Assembly: GCF_002217985.1 (NCBI RefSeq)
Contig: NZ_BCMI01000022.1
Coordinates: forward strand, 1-41,816
From: Secundilactobacillus pentosiphilus
GTDB lineage: Bacteria > Bacillota > Bacilli > Lactobacillales > Lactobacillaceae
Length of the DNA stretch: 41,816 nt
Direction of reading: 5' to 3'
Shown: one piece after another, positions 1-7,933 of the stretch
How positions within the stretch are numbered: the first letter of the stretch is position 1
Layout: each line of letters begins with the position of its first letter
Position numbers and translations under genes: made by a program
The notes under the pieces: generated by a model
What the model saw: the letters and a program-made list of their open reading frames with translations, nothing else
Told to the model about the DNA's origin: nothing
Database searches by the model: none

Positions 1-62
1 CCCTGTTAAATATGCTTTAATAGCTATAATTTTAGTATCCCAGGAAATTTTAGTCATAGAAA

Positions 63-94
63 TACCCCCAAAGTTGTTTCCAACTTTGGGGGTA
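63..94 (-). terminator. Perfect 14-bp inverted repeat downstream of adhE
   Basis: TACCCCCAAAGTTG pairs perfectly with its complement across a 4-nt loop, about 65 nt past the adhE stop. On the minus strand it is followed only by a short T-rich tail, so it is a weak or factor-assisted terminator of adhE. It could also serve a plus-strand gene left of the window. Positions 1-62 hold nothing I recognise. Confidence 0.45.
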
Positions 95-159
95 CACGTC
101 ACTGTATGGGGCTCTTCTCTTATATTCTGGGAGCTAAACGTCTTTTTTTTACGCTCGCT

Positions 160-2781
160 CTATTTTTCTACACCCTTACCATCATATTCATCAATCATAA
201 TCTGACGAAGTTCACCGATCAATGGTTCCTTAGGGTTAGCAGTCGTGCATTGATCTTCGTATGCTAATTCGGCCAGGTCATCAACCTTTTCGTCGAAGTG
301 CTTCTTATCAACGCCGTTACCCTTCAAACTTAAGGTAACGTCCACTGAGTGGGCTAAGTCGATAATCTTGTTGACCAAGGCTTCCTTGAGTTCTTCCTTA
401 TTCTTGCCAGTCAAACCAATGTATCTGGCAATTTCAGCGTAGTCCTCATCGGCACGGAAGTATTCGTACTTAGGCCAAGTAGTCAGCTTACGCGGTTCCT
501 TGAAGTTGTAACGGATAACGTGCGGCAAGGTAATTGCAATTGCCAAACCATGAGGGAGACCGAACTCACCGCCAAGTTTGTGGGCAATTGAGTGGTTTAC
601 GCCAAGGAAGGCGTTACCGAATGCCATACCGGCAATCGTAGCTGCGTTATGCATCTTCTCACGGGCTTGCAGATCACCGTTGTACGAAGCCGTTAAGTTT
701 TCAAAGACTAACTTGATTGCTTGCAGTGACCATGGCCGAGTGTAATCTGAAGCCATGTTTGAAACAAATGATTCAATCGCATGGGTCAAAACGTCCAAAC
801 CAGCGTATGAAATAGCTTTCTTAGGTAACGTTTCGATAAATTGCGAATCCACAATGGCAACGTCTGGTGTCAATGCGTAGTCAGCTAATGGGTACTTAAC
901 GTGCGTCTTAGCATCCGTAATAACGGCGAATGGGGTAACTTCTGAACCGGTACCTGAAGTGGTTGGAATGGCAACGAATTTGGCTTTAGTTGCTTTTTCA
1001 AACTGGTAAGTCCGCTTCCGAATATCCAAAAACTTCTGCTTTGCGCCGAAGAAGCTTGCATCTGGATGCTCGTAGAATAACCACATTGCTTTGGCAGCAT
1101 CCATTGGTGAACCCCCACCTAAAGCGATGATCGTATCCGGTTCGAAGTTCTTCATTTGGGTGTAACCTTTTTCAACAGTATCAGTCGTTGGATCAGTTTC
1201 AACAACTGAGAAGAGTTGATATTCCATACCGTCTGGACGACGCTTCAGTTCGCCAAGAACTTTGTCAACGTAACCCAGTCTAATCATTGCGGGACTAGCA
1301 ACGATGAAGACTTTCTTAATGCCAGGCATGTCGCCAAGGTAACGTACAGAAGTTTTTTCGAAGTAAACTCGAGGTAATTTAATCCATTGCATATTATTCC
1401 GCCGCTTTGCGATTGTTTTAATGTTTAAGAGGTCAAATGATGAAACGTTGTGTGACACAGAGTTTTTGCCCCATGAACCGGTACCAAGCGTTAATGACGG
1501 AATCATTTCGTTGTACAGGTTACCGATACCACCAAGAGCTGATGGCGTGTTAACCAAGACACGACTAGCTTTCATCTTGATCCCGTATTCAGTAGCTAAG
1601 TCTTCGTCTTCGGTGTGAATAGCTGCAGTGTGGCCAAGGCCGCCAAAGTGCAGCAGGTCGTTTGCAATCTTGAAAGCTTCTTTGTGGTCTGCAGACTTGT
1701 AAACGGAAATCACTGGGCAGAGCTTTTCAGCTGAAAGTAAGTTATCTGGGCCGACAGTCGTTAACTCAGCAGCTAAAACTTTCGTATCTTCTGGTACTTT
1801 GATACCAGCTAATTTTGCGATGTTAATAGCGGACATACCGGCGATAGGGCCCTTAACACCGCCGCGCTTTGGATCATACATTGCCTCAGCTAAAGCCTTT
1901 TGTTCCGACTTCTTAATGAAGAAGACTTTGCGATCCTTCATTTCTTTTTTAACGTCATCGTAAATATCAGCATCAATGATGACACTGTTTTCAGTGGCAC
2001 AAATCATCCCGTTATCAAAGGTCTTTGAAAGGACAATGTCGTTAACCGCACGTTTGATTTTGGCCGTTTTTTCGATGTAGGCCGGACCGTTACCAGGACC
2101 AACACCTAAGGCTGGCTTACCAGTTGAGTAAGCGGCCTTAACCATGCCTGGGCCACCAGTAGCCAATACTGAAGCAACTTTTGGATGATTCATCAATGCT
2201 GTCGTTGCTTCAAGGCTTGGTTCTTCGATCCATTGAATAACGCCTTCTGGTGCACCAGCAGCGATGGCAGCGTCACGCATGACCTTAGCAGCTTCTACAG
2301 AACATTTTTGGGCTTGTGGATGGAAACCAAAGATGATTGGGTTACGCGTTTTAACCGCGATCAATGACTTGAACATCGCCGTCGAAGTTGGGTTGGTAAC
2401 GGGCGTAACCCCGGCTAAAATACCCAGTGGTTCAGCGACTTTGATTAATTGACGTTCCTTATCGTCTTCAATAATACCAACGGTTTTATCGTTCTTAATA
2501 CTGTGCCAGATTTCTTCAGTGGCAAACATGTTTTTGATGGCTTTATCTTCAACAACACCACGGCCAGTTTCTTCAACAGCTAGCTTAGCTAACCGCATAT
2601 GCTGATTTAAACCAGCAATTGCCATTTGGTGCACAATGTGGTCAACTTTTTCTTGGTCAAAGTCATCCATGCCGCAAAGTGCATCGTGTGCTTTGTTAAC
2701 TAGTGCGTCAACTGTATCCTTGACACTGACGGGCTTTTTAGGCTTTTCATCGTTCGATTTTGTATTCATTTCTTTTAACAT
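160..2781 (-). CDS. adhE: Bifunctional acetaldehyde-CoA/alcohol dehydrogenase AdhE
   Basis: AdhE reduces acetyl-CoA to acetaldehyde and then ethanol, using two NADH, in the cytoplasm. In heterofermentative lactobacilli this is the main NAD+ regeneration route. The 873 aa match the family length. The N-terminal half is an aldehyde dehydrogenase domain with catalytic Cys261 in NGMICATENS. The C-terminal half, from about residue 460, is an iron-dependent alcohol dehydrogenase with the nucleotide loop GGGSPMDAAK and metal-site segments GLDVLTHAIES, NHSIAHKLGG and GLPHG. The ATG is set by GGAGGG six bases upstream. The gene is monocistronic. A promoter with an extended -10 (TATTAT) lies at 2842-2869, a Rex-like site follows it, and a cre-like box sits further upstream, as expected for a redox- and carbon-controlled fermentation gene. 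The call is secure. Confidence 0.98.
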   Translation of the reverse strand: MLKEMNTKSNDEKPKKPVSVKDTVDALVNKAHDALCGMDDFDQEKVDHIVHQMAIAGLNQHMRLAKLAVEETGRGVVEDKAIKNMFATEEIWHSIKNDKTVGIIEDDKERQLIKVAEPLGILAGVTPVTNPTSTAMFKSLIAVKTRNPIIFGFHPQAQKCSVEAAKVMRDAAIAAGAPEGVIQWIEEPSLEATTALMNHPKVASVLATGGPGMVKAAYSTGKPALGVGPGNGPAYIEKTAKIKRAVNDIVLSKTFDNGMICATENSVIIDADIYDDVKKEMKDRKVFFIKKSEQKALAEAMYDPKRGGVKGPIAGMSAINIAKLAGIKVPEDTKVLAAELTTVGPDNLLSAEKLCPVISVYKSADHKEAFKIANDLLHFGGLGHTAAIHTEDEDLATEYGIKMKASRVLVNTPSALGGIGNLYNEMIPSLTLGTGSWGKNSVSHNVSSFDLLNIKTIAKRRNNMQWIKLPRVYFEKTSVRYLGDMPGIKKVFIVASPAMIRLGYVDKVLGELKRRPDGMEYQLFSVVETDPTTDTVEKGYTQMKNFEPDTIIALGGGSPMDAAKAMWLFYEHPDASFFGAKQKFLDIRKRTYQFEKATKAKFVAIPTTSGTGSEVTPFAVITDAKTHVKYPLADYALTPDVAIVDSQFIETLPKKAISYAGLDVLTHAIESFVSNMASDYTRPWSLQAIKLVFENLTASYNGDLQAREKMHNAATIAGMAFGNAFLGVNHSIAHKLGGEFGLPHGLAIAITLPHVIRYNFKEPRKLTTWPKYEYFRADEDYAEIARYIGLTGKNKEELKEALVNKIIDLAHSVDVTLSLKGNGVDKKHFDEKVDDLAELAYEDQCTTANPKEPLIGELRQIMIDEYDGKGVEK

Positions 2782-2818
2782 TCGTAACCCTCCATCATGA
2801 AAATTCTGGTTGATTTCT

Positions 2819-2836
2819 TTGTTATCTCTTTCACAA
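2819..2836 (-). promoter_or_regulatory. Rex-like operator in the adhE leader
   Basis: On the minus strand, TTGTGAAAGAGATAACAA resembles the Rex box TTGTGAA-N4-TTCACAA, with two deviations in the second half-site. It lies just downstream of the predicted adhE -10. adhE is a classical Rex target (NADH-responsive repressor). The assignment rests on sequence similarity only. Confidence 0.45.
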
Positions 2837-2841
2837 AAACT

Positions 2842-2869
2842 ATAATATCACACTTTTTTTAAATGTAAA
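2842..2869 (-). promoter_or_regulatory. adhE promoter
   Basis: Minus-strand TTTACA, a 16-nt spacer and TATTAT preceded by TGA (extended -10). The start site falls about 50 nt before the adhE ATG. Confidence 0.6.
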
Positions 2870-2960
2870 TAGCCACTTTTAAAGTTTTTTTAGCCGTTTT
2901 GGGTCGTTTATGATGCCTGTTATAGCAATGTATACAAGTGCTTTCACGATTGTAACAGCA

Positions 2961-2975
2961 ATGTAAGCGGTTAAT
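2961..2975 (+). promoter_or_regulatory. cre-like site upstream of adhE
   Basis: ATGTAAGCGGTTAAT fits the CcpA consensus WTGNAANCGNWNNCW at all fixed positions but one. It lies about 110 bp upstream of the predicted adhE promoter, so it could activate or roadblock. The rest of 2870-3080 shows no gene. Confidence 0.4.
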
Positions 2976-3081
2976 ACAAAAGATTGTGAAGTTCGATACT
3001 ATCATTTTGGGGTGGTGAAAATTTTTTTGGAAATAATTTTCTGTTAAATTAAAATCCCATGATAATAGGCTTTACGACAAA

Positions 3082-3113
3082 TAAAAAAAGTCCCGAAATT
3101 ATTCGGAACTTTA
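3082..3113 (-). terminator. Rho-independent terminator after the DUF1836 gene
   Basis: On the minus strand AGTTCCGAA, loop TAAT, TTCGGGACT is followed by seven T. It begins a few bases after the stop codon at 3122. Confidence 0.85.
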
Positions 3114-3121
3114 ACTAAATA

Positions 3122-3658
3122 CTATTTAACCTTTTTAATTGGTTTGATCGGCTTTTCAATCATCCGCAGCAGCTGTTCTGATTGAATTCGGTTAACGACC
3201 GTGTCAGCAGCCACCTGCATCAGCTTATCATTCAAGGTTTTTGCTGGTGCTTCCGGCTGACCCTTACCTAAATTCTTCAGTGCGTTGTTCAACACGTCAA
3301 TGAAGTTATCGTAGGCCTGTTTCGGGAAGTCTCCAGCCGTTACTTGATCGATTCCATGCCGAATGGTTTCGGTTGAAAAGAGCGGCTTCAGTAACCCAAT
3401 TAACAATAAATCGGCTAGCTGCATGGTCTGATACTTCTTTTTAACCGGCGCAATGATCACTTGATGTTTAACGTAGTTGTTAATCATTGCCGGTGTAATT
3501 GGTTCAACACCGAGCTGGCCGATTGCGTCGTTAACAAACGCCACGACCTGATCCATATACAAATCAAACTTTGGTAACTCACTCCAGTGCGGTAACTGAA
3601 CCTGCCGAATCTGAGCTTCCCAGCGGTGATACTGATCGAATCCTGCCATTTCTGCCAC
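3122..3658 (-). CDS. DUF1836 domain protein (putative DNA-binding regulator)
   Basis: A 178-aa cytoplasmic protein. The central segment (about residues 50-95, ITPAMINNYVKHQVIIAP followed by KKKYQTMQLADLLLI) is the characteristic DUF1836 region, which resembles a MerR-type winged helix where the sequence after NNYVK forms the wing. No effector domain is recognisable. The biological target is unknown. The start has AAGGAG eight bases upstream. It is a single gene with its own terminator; a TTACAA-N17-TACAAT promoter overlaps a perfect 14-bp palindrome, suggesting autoregulation. The family assignment is confident; regulator function is inferred from fold similarity. Confidence 0.85.
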   Translation of the reverse strand: MAEMAGFDQYHRWEAQIRQVQLPHWSELPKFDLYMDQVVAFVNDAIGQLGVEPITPAMINNYVKHQVIIAPVKKKYQTMQLADLLLIGLLKPLFSTETIRHGIDQVTAGDFPKQAYDNFIDVLNNALKNLGKGQPEAPAKTLNDKLMQVAADTVVNRIQSEQLLRMIEKPIKPIKKVK

Positions 3659-3692
3659 TCCTTCATATCGTTTATTTAATTACTTTACAGTT

Positions 3693-3721
3693 ATTGTAAC
3701 ACGTTTATCTAGTTATTGTAA
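3693..3721 (-). promoter_or_regulatory. Promoter of the DUF1836 gene
   Basis: Minus-strand TTACAA, 17-nt spacer, TACAAT with an upstream TGT (extended -10). The twelve bases GTTACAATAACT occur twice, 22 bp apart, so one copy supplies the -35 and the other the -10. Confidence 0.6.
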
Positions 3722-3732
3722 CTAGATAAACG
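3702..3732. promoter_or_regulatory. 14-bp palindrome overlapping the DUF1836 promoter
   Basis: CGTTTATCTAGTTA is followed after TTG by its exact reverse complement. It covers the -35 hexamer and the spacer. It has no T tract, so it is a better operator than terminator candidate. The binding protein is unknown; the DUF1836 protein itself is the obvious suspect. Confidence 0.5.
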
Positions 3733-3780
3733 AATGGTTAGAAAAGTCTCCCCGGCTTTCACCTTCGCGCCTTGATGCAC

Positions 3781-6105
3781 TTAACGCCAATTGATTCGCG
3801 CAAGTATCCGCCTGCCAACCACTTCTTGAACCAAGTAGAAGAAGGGATAAACACTGGCTAGCAGCGGCAGATAAAACACTGCCATTTCCCAGTTAAAGAT
3901 CCCCTCCAACGAAAACAATTTCCCAAAGAAAATAAAAATGAGGGCAAAGCAGCCCGCCATTAACAAGACCAACCCAATTTTTAGCCGGTTCAACGGTCTA
4001 GCAACCATCAGCAAGGCCACTAAGCACACAGCTCCCGTCAGCAGTACTGAAAGCGTCGAGGTTTCTGCATAGCTTAAATTGAACTGAACACCGCCGACCA
4101 GATCGATCACGAGAATATAAGTCACCACGCAAATTGCCGCGGGTGCCGCAATGGTCATGACCTGCTTCATAAATTGCCCTGACAGTCGCTGATAATTCGG
4201 TTCTAATGCTAGAAAGAACGTTGGGATGCCGACCGTTAGAACGGAAATGGGCGTTAACTGGATCGGTTGAAAGGGATAACCGTTATTCATAAAGATAAAG
4301 ATCAGGCTCAACACCACAGAATACATGGTTTTGATCAAAAACAGCGATGCTACCCGTTCAATGTTGTTCACCACTCGTCGGCCCTCATTAAGCACGTTGA
4401 GCATGGCATCAAAATTAGAATCCACCAGCACAAAATCGGCGATACTTTTCGCCGCCTCACTGCCGCTAGCCATTGCAATGCCGCAGTCGGCCTGGCGCAA
4501 CGCCAAAATATCATTGACCCCATCACCCGTCATGGCTACCGCATGACCGGCACGTTGCCAGGCTAACACCAACTGCTTTTTCTGGGCAGGCGTCACCCGG
4601 CCAAAAACGGTGTAGTCGGCAACTAACTGGTCATAATCGATGTCGGTACCAAGACTACTCATATCAATCAATTGATCACTGTGTTTAATGCCGGCACGAG
4701 AGGCAATATTAGCTACCGTCGTGGGGTTATCACCAGAAATCACTTTTAACGCCACATCCTGGTTTTGGAAATAACGGAAGGTGTCAACCGCATTTTCGCG
4801 AATCTCATCCTCAATTAAAATTAGACCTAATACGAATACTTCACCTAAATCATCAGGTTTCAGCTCAGTTGTTTTCGCAATACTGAGTACCCGAAAACCG
4901 TCCTTGGCGTAATTCTCAATTTGCTGAGCCAGATCAGCCGGCACCTGTTTAAGAATAAATTCGGGTGCGCCAATGACGTAGTTGCCCTGCGAAACACTGA
5001 CACCGCTCCACTTTCTAGCTGAAGAAAACGGGACTACTTTGATTGGCTGCCAGCCTGGATCAGTTAATACACGATTGAGCGCCTGGGCGGTTTCGTTATC
5101 ATCACCTATGGCATTGATGGTACCGCCAACGATCAGCTTTAATTGCGCCAAAGTTTCTTGCTGTAGCGGCACAATTTTATTCAACTGCAGTTTACCGCTG
5201 GTGATGGTACCCGTCTTGTCTAATCCTAGTATGTCGACTCGAGCTAGCCCCTCGATTGCAGGCAGTTCACGGACTAAGACCCGGTGTCGCGCCAGGTTCA
5301 TGGCCGAAACTGCTAACGAAACTGACGTCAGTAAAACCAAGCCTTCAGGGATCATCCCAATCATGGCCGCCGTAGTCCCTAAAATAGCTTGGTTAATACT
5401 GCTGTGATTGAGTAACCGCGAAATGAAAAGGACGGCCCCCAGTGGAACGATCACGATGGTTAATATCTTAATAATGCGGTTAATGGTATTTAGCAGCTGA
5501 CTATTGGCGCCCTCACCTGACTGTACTTCCCCTGACAGCGTGTTAATGAAGCTTTTGGTGCCAACGTGAGTGGCTTGAACCACCGCTTGACCGCTGACCA
5601 AGAAGCTGCCGGAAACGACTGCATCACCAATTGTTTTGGCAATCGGGGTGGCTTCACCAGTAATCTGCGACTCGTCAACTTCAATACCCTTAGTTGTTAC
5701 GATCAGACCATCCACCGGCAACTGATCACCCCGGTGCATCATGATTAAATCATCTTGAACAATGGCATCCTGATGAAGCTCAACCGTCCCCCCTGCCCGT
5801 TTGATTTCATACGTTGCTTCAGAAAGCAGGCTCATTTTATCGATTTGGCGTTTGGAACGGATCTCCTGGAAAATACCGATCGCCGTATTCACAACAGCAA
5901 CCCCTAAAAACAGTTCGTTTTTATAGCTGCCCGTAATCAGCACTAAGGCGCCCAGAACCACGTTGATCAAGTTAAACCAGGTCAGTAAATTATCCCGGAA
6001 AATCTCCTTAATTGACCGTGTCAAAGCGGGTGCGGGTTCGTTTTGCTGCCCGGCATCGATTCGCTGCTGCACCTGTTTTGCTGTTAAGCCCTGTGAAATC
6101 GGCAT
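3781..6105 (-). CDS. Cation-translocating P-type ATPase, CtpE-like
   Basis: An integral membrane ATP-driven cation pump. The actuator domain carries DESQITGEATP, where most P-type ATPases read TGES. Helix M4 has PEGLV, the phosphorylation motif is DKTGTITSGK (Asp296), and the hinge motif is TGDGVNDILAL. The N-terminus has no heavy-metal-binding domain. TGEA plus PEGL and a compact ~775 aa size fit the CtpE branch (calcium uptake in Mycobacterium tuberculosis) better than Ca2+-exporting SERCA types; the transported ion here is inferred. The longest frame opens at a GTG at 6117, but that codon lies inside the ribosome site AAAGGTGG. The ATG at 6105, eight bases downstream, is the better start. 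It is transcribed alone. Confidence 0.88.
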   Translation of the reverse strand: MPISQGLTAKQVQQRIDAGQQNEPAPALTRSIKEIFRDNLLTWFNLINVVLGALVLITGSYKNELFLGVAVVNTAIGIFQEIRSKRQIDKMSLLSEATYEIKRAGGTVELHQDAIVQDDLIMMHRGDQLPVDGLIVTTKGIEVDESQITGEATPIAKTIGDAVVSGSFLVSGQAVVQATHVGTKSFINTLSGEVQSGEGANSQLLNTINRIIKILTIVIVPLGAVLFISRLLNHSSINQAILGTTAAMIGMIPEGLVLLTSVSLAVSAMNLARHRVLVRELPAIEGLARVDILGLDKTGTITSGKLQLNKIVPLQQETLAQLKLIVGGTINAIGDDNETAQALNRVLTDPGWQPIKVVPFSSARKWSGVSVSQGNYVIGAPEFILKQVPADLAQQIENYAKDGFRVLSIAKTTELKPDDLGEVFVLGLILIEDEIRENAVDTFRYFQNQDVALKVISGDNPTTVANIASRAGIKHSDQLIDMSSLGTDIDYDQLVADYTVFGRVTPAQKKQLVLAWQRAGHAVAMTGDGVNDILALRQADCGIAMASGSEAAKSIADFVLVDSNFDAMLNVLNEGRRVVNNIERVASLFLIKTMYSVVLSLIFIFMNNGYPFQPIQLTPISVLTVGIPTFFLALEPNYQRLSGQFMKQVMTIAAPAAICVVTYILVIDLVGGVQFNLSYAETSTLSVLLTGAVCLVALLMVARPLNRLKIGLVLLMAGCFALIFIFFGKLFSLEGIFNWEMAVFYLPLLASVYPFFYLVQEVVGRRILARINWR

Positions 6106-6199
6106 GTTCCAAACCACCTTTCGTACATCTTAGCCATATTGTACAAAAAATCTGGTCAACTAGGGTAATTTGCTGATTTCTTTAATGAAAAGCCAACAT

Positions 6200-6214
6200 T
6201 TGTAAGCGCTTTTG
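6200..6214 (+). promoter_or_regulatory. cre-like site upstream of the aldo/keto reductase
   Basis: TTGTAAGCGCTTTTG matches the CcpA box core TGTAAGCGCT, with mismatches at the last two positions. It ends immediately upstream of the -10 element, a repressing position. Confidence 0.5.
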
Positions 6215-6221
6215 CTATAAT
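6214..6221 (+). promoter_or_regulatory. Extended -10 promoter of the aldo/keto reductase
   Basis: TATAAT preceded by TGC. No good -35 is visible, so the extended -10 probably drives it. The start codon is about 35 nt downstream. Confidence 0.6.
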
Positions 6222-6256
6222 GGAAAACAAGACCATCAAAAAAGGAAGTATCAAAA

Positions 6257-7105
6257 ATGACTGAACAAACAATTCAACTGGCTGACGGCAACGAAATGCC
6301 ATTAGTTGGTTTTGGAACTTACCTCATTAACACGCAAGAAATGATGGATACTACGATTAAAACCGCTTTCGATGCGGGTTACCGACTATTTGATACCGCT
6401 CAGCTTTACCGTAACGAAGACTTTTTGGGCGATACACTGGTTAAACTAAAAATTCCCCGCGACCAAATTTTCATCACTTCCAAAGTCGCTGAAATCAGCC
6501 AAGGTTACGATAATACGATTCAGAGTATTAATGCGTCACTAAAACGCCTAAAAACCAGCTACCTTGATCTACTACTGATTCACTGGCCCGTTCAAGAGCA
6601 CTTTTTTGACACCTGGCGGGCACTGGAGAAACTGAAGGAAGACGGCAAGGTAAAGTCGATTGGGGTGTCCAACTATAGTGCTGCCCATTTGGAACTCCTA
6701 AAAACGCAGGCTAAAGAAATGCCCGTAGTGAATCAAGTCGAACTGCACCCGTACTTAAATCAGCGTGCTTTAGTTGACTTCGATAAAAAGCATCACATTG
6801 TCACGCAAGCTTGGAGCCCGCTGGGACGAGGCGTCACGCTGGATAACGAAATGCTGAAGAAAATGGCCGATCACCACCATGTATCAGTCGCTCAGCTGAT
6901 TTTAAAGTGGCACCTGCAGCATGGCGTCGCCGTTATTCCAAAATCGAAAACACCTAGCCGAATCGTTGAAAACCACCAGCTAGACTTCGACCTCTCAGAA
7001 GATGAAAGCGGCATGATCGACCTGCTCAACCGCAATCAGCGGACTGGTAATGATCCCGAAATTGTTTATGAAACTGGTAAACAGTATAAAATGTACGAAG
7101 AATAA
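6257..7105 (+). CDS. Aldo/keto reductase
   Basis: A 282-aa cytoplasmic NADPH-dependent carbonyl reductase of the AKR superfamily, the prokaryotic 2,5-diketo-gluconate-reductase-like group. The catalytic tetrad is visible: Asp46 (RLFDTAQLYRNE), Tyr51, Lys76 (ITSKV) and His109 (LLIHWPV). The cofactor-binding segment VIPKSKTPSRIVEN is present near residues 230-245. The start is supported by AAGGAAG eight bases upstream. It is a single gene with an extended -10 promoter, an overlapping cre-like box and a strong terminator shared with hsp20. The physiological substrate cannot be read from the sequence; these enzymes accept aldehydes and keto compounds broadly. Confidence 0.93.
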   Translation: MTEQTIQLADGNEMPLVGFGTYLINTQEMMDTTIKTAFDAGYRLFDTAQLYRNEDFLGDTLVKLKIPRDQIFITSKVAEISQGYDNTIQSINASLKRLKTSYLDLLLIHWPVQEHFFDTWRALEKLKEDGKVKSIGVSNYSAAHLELLKTQAKEMPVVNQVELHPYLNQRALVDFDKKHHIVTQAWSPLGRGVTLDNEMLKKMADHHHVSVAQLILKWHLQHGVAVIPKSKTPSRIVENHQLDFDLSEDESGMIDLLNRNQRTGNDPEIVYETGKQYKMYEE

Positions 7106-7111
7106 AACGCC

Positions 7112-7150
7112 AAAAGGAGCGCACCGGAAACATTTCGGTGCGCTCCTTTT
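7112..7150. terminator. Bidirectional terminator between the AKR gene and hsp20
   Basis: AAAAGGAGCGCACCG pairs perfectly with CGGTGCGCTCCTTTT across a 9-nt loop. A/T tails on both sides let it serve the converging aldo/keto reductase and hsp20 genes. Confidence 0.92.
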
Positions 7151-7180
7151 AGATGGATGCAATCAAACGCTCACTAGTGA

Positions 7181-7606
7181 TCAGTCAATGGTAATGTGGT
7201 GGCTGTCTTGCTTGTCCTCAGTCATCTTTGGCAAGCTCAACTTGAGAATACCGCCATCGTAGGTTGCCTTGACGTTATCTTCGTCAACACCTGGCAGATA
7301 GAAGCTGCGGGTGACGTTGCTTGAGCTGCGTTCTTGACGAAGGACACGGCCCTTTTCATCCTTATCTTCTTTGTCCAAGTTGTGAACGGCATTGATCCGT
7401 AACGTGTTGTCGCGGTAATCAATGTGAATGCCATCCTTCTTGAAGCCAGGTAATTCAGCAGCAACTTCGTAACTCTTGTCAGTTTCTTTGATATCAGTCT
7501 TCATTTCATCGTTGTTAAAGAACTTCTGACCAAAGTTACCTAAGTCGTTGAAGAAGTTCATTGGATCCAAATCATTAAAGTTTCTGTTAGTTAAGTAGTT
7601 AGTCAT
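7181..7606 (-). CDS. hsp20: Small heat shock protein, Hsp20/alpha-crystallin family
   Basis: A 141-aa ATP-independent holdase chaperone. The alpha-crystallin domain spans about residues 37-130, with VAAELPGFKKDGIHIDY at its beginning and GVDEDNVKATYDGGILKLSLPK in the conserved GVL-type motif. The short C-terminal tail (KQDSHHITID) has an I-x-I-like ending. The start has AAAGGGG nine bases upstream. It is monocistronic and controlled by a well-formed promoter (TTGCAT-N17-TAATAT) containing a CtsR-like repeat, with a perfect CIRCE operator upstream, so both HrcA and CtsR control is likely. The 5' leader also has a TTGGTAA/TTACCAA inverted repeat. Confidence 0.96.
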   Translation of the reverse strand: MTNYLTNRNFNDLDPMNFFNDLGNFGQKFFNNDEMKTDIKETDKSYEVAAELPGFKKDGIHIDYRDNTLRINAVHNLDKEDKDEKGRVLRQERSSSNVTRSFYLPGVDEDNVKATYDGGILKLSLPKMTEDKQDSHHITID

Positions 7607-7686
7607 CGTGCAAAACCCCTTTCAGAATTTTCAAATAAGGCTGATTGGTAATTGGTTCTTACCTCCTTACCAACCTTACACTGTAT

Positions 7687-7715
7687 ATATTAGTCAGTAT
7701 TGGTCAGTAATGCAA
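7687..7715 (-). promoter_or_regulatory. hsp20 promoter
   Basis: Minus-strand TTGCAT, exactly 17 nt, TAATAT. The transcript start would lie about 75 nt before the ATG. Confidence 0.75.
7692..7708 (+). promoter_or_regulatory. CtsR-like heptad repeat inside the hsp20 promoter
   Basis: AGTCAGT-ATT-GGTCAGT is a direct heptad repeat with the 3-nt spacing of the CtsR operator (RGTCAAA-NAN-RGTCAAA), but with GT where the consensus has AA. It fills the spacer between -35 and -10. Confidence 0.6.
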
Positions 7716-7719
7716 GAAA

Positions 7720-7746
7720 TTAGCACTCGAATATTGAGAGTGCTAA
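7720..7746. promoter_or_regulatory. CIRCE element (HrcA operator)
   Basis: TTAGCACTC-N9-GAGTGCTAA is a perfect match to the CIRCE consensus, located just upstream of the hsp20 -35. HrcA is the known repressor. From 7747 to 7933 I see no gene or clear terminator for fucP. Confidence 0.95.
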
Positions 7747-7933
7747 TTTTGCGTTTAAAATCGCGTATAAACGCTGCTATATCAGCAAAAATAAAGAAGC
7801 CCCCAAACCATCCAAAAAAGATAGTTCGAGGACTTTCCCATTTTTATAACTAAAGGTCAAACTTTTTAGTCATCTCATTAATCAACTATACATCGGCATT
7901 TTAACTCAGCTCTGGATCCACCTTGATCGTTGC

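Noticed and set aside
4982-5407. 141-codon plus-strand frame inside the P-type ATPase gene
   Set aside because: It is an antisense shadow; the ATPase frame carries all catalytic motifs.
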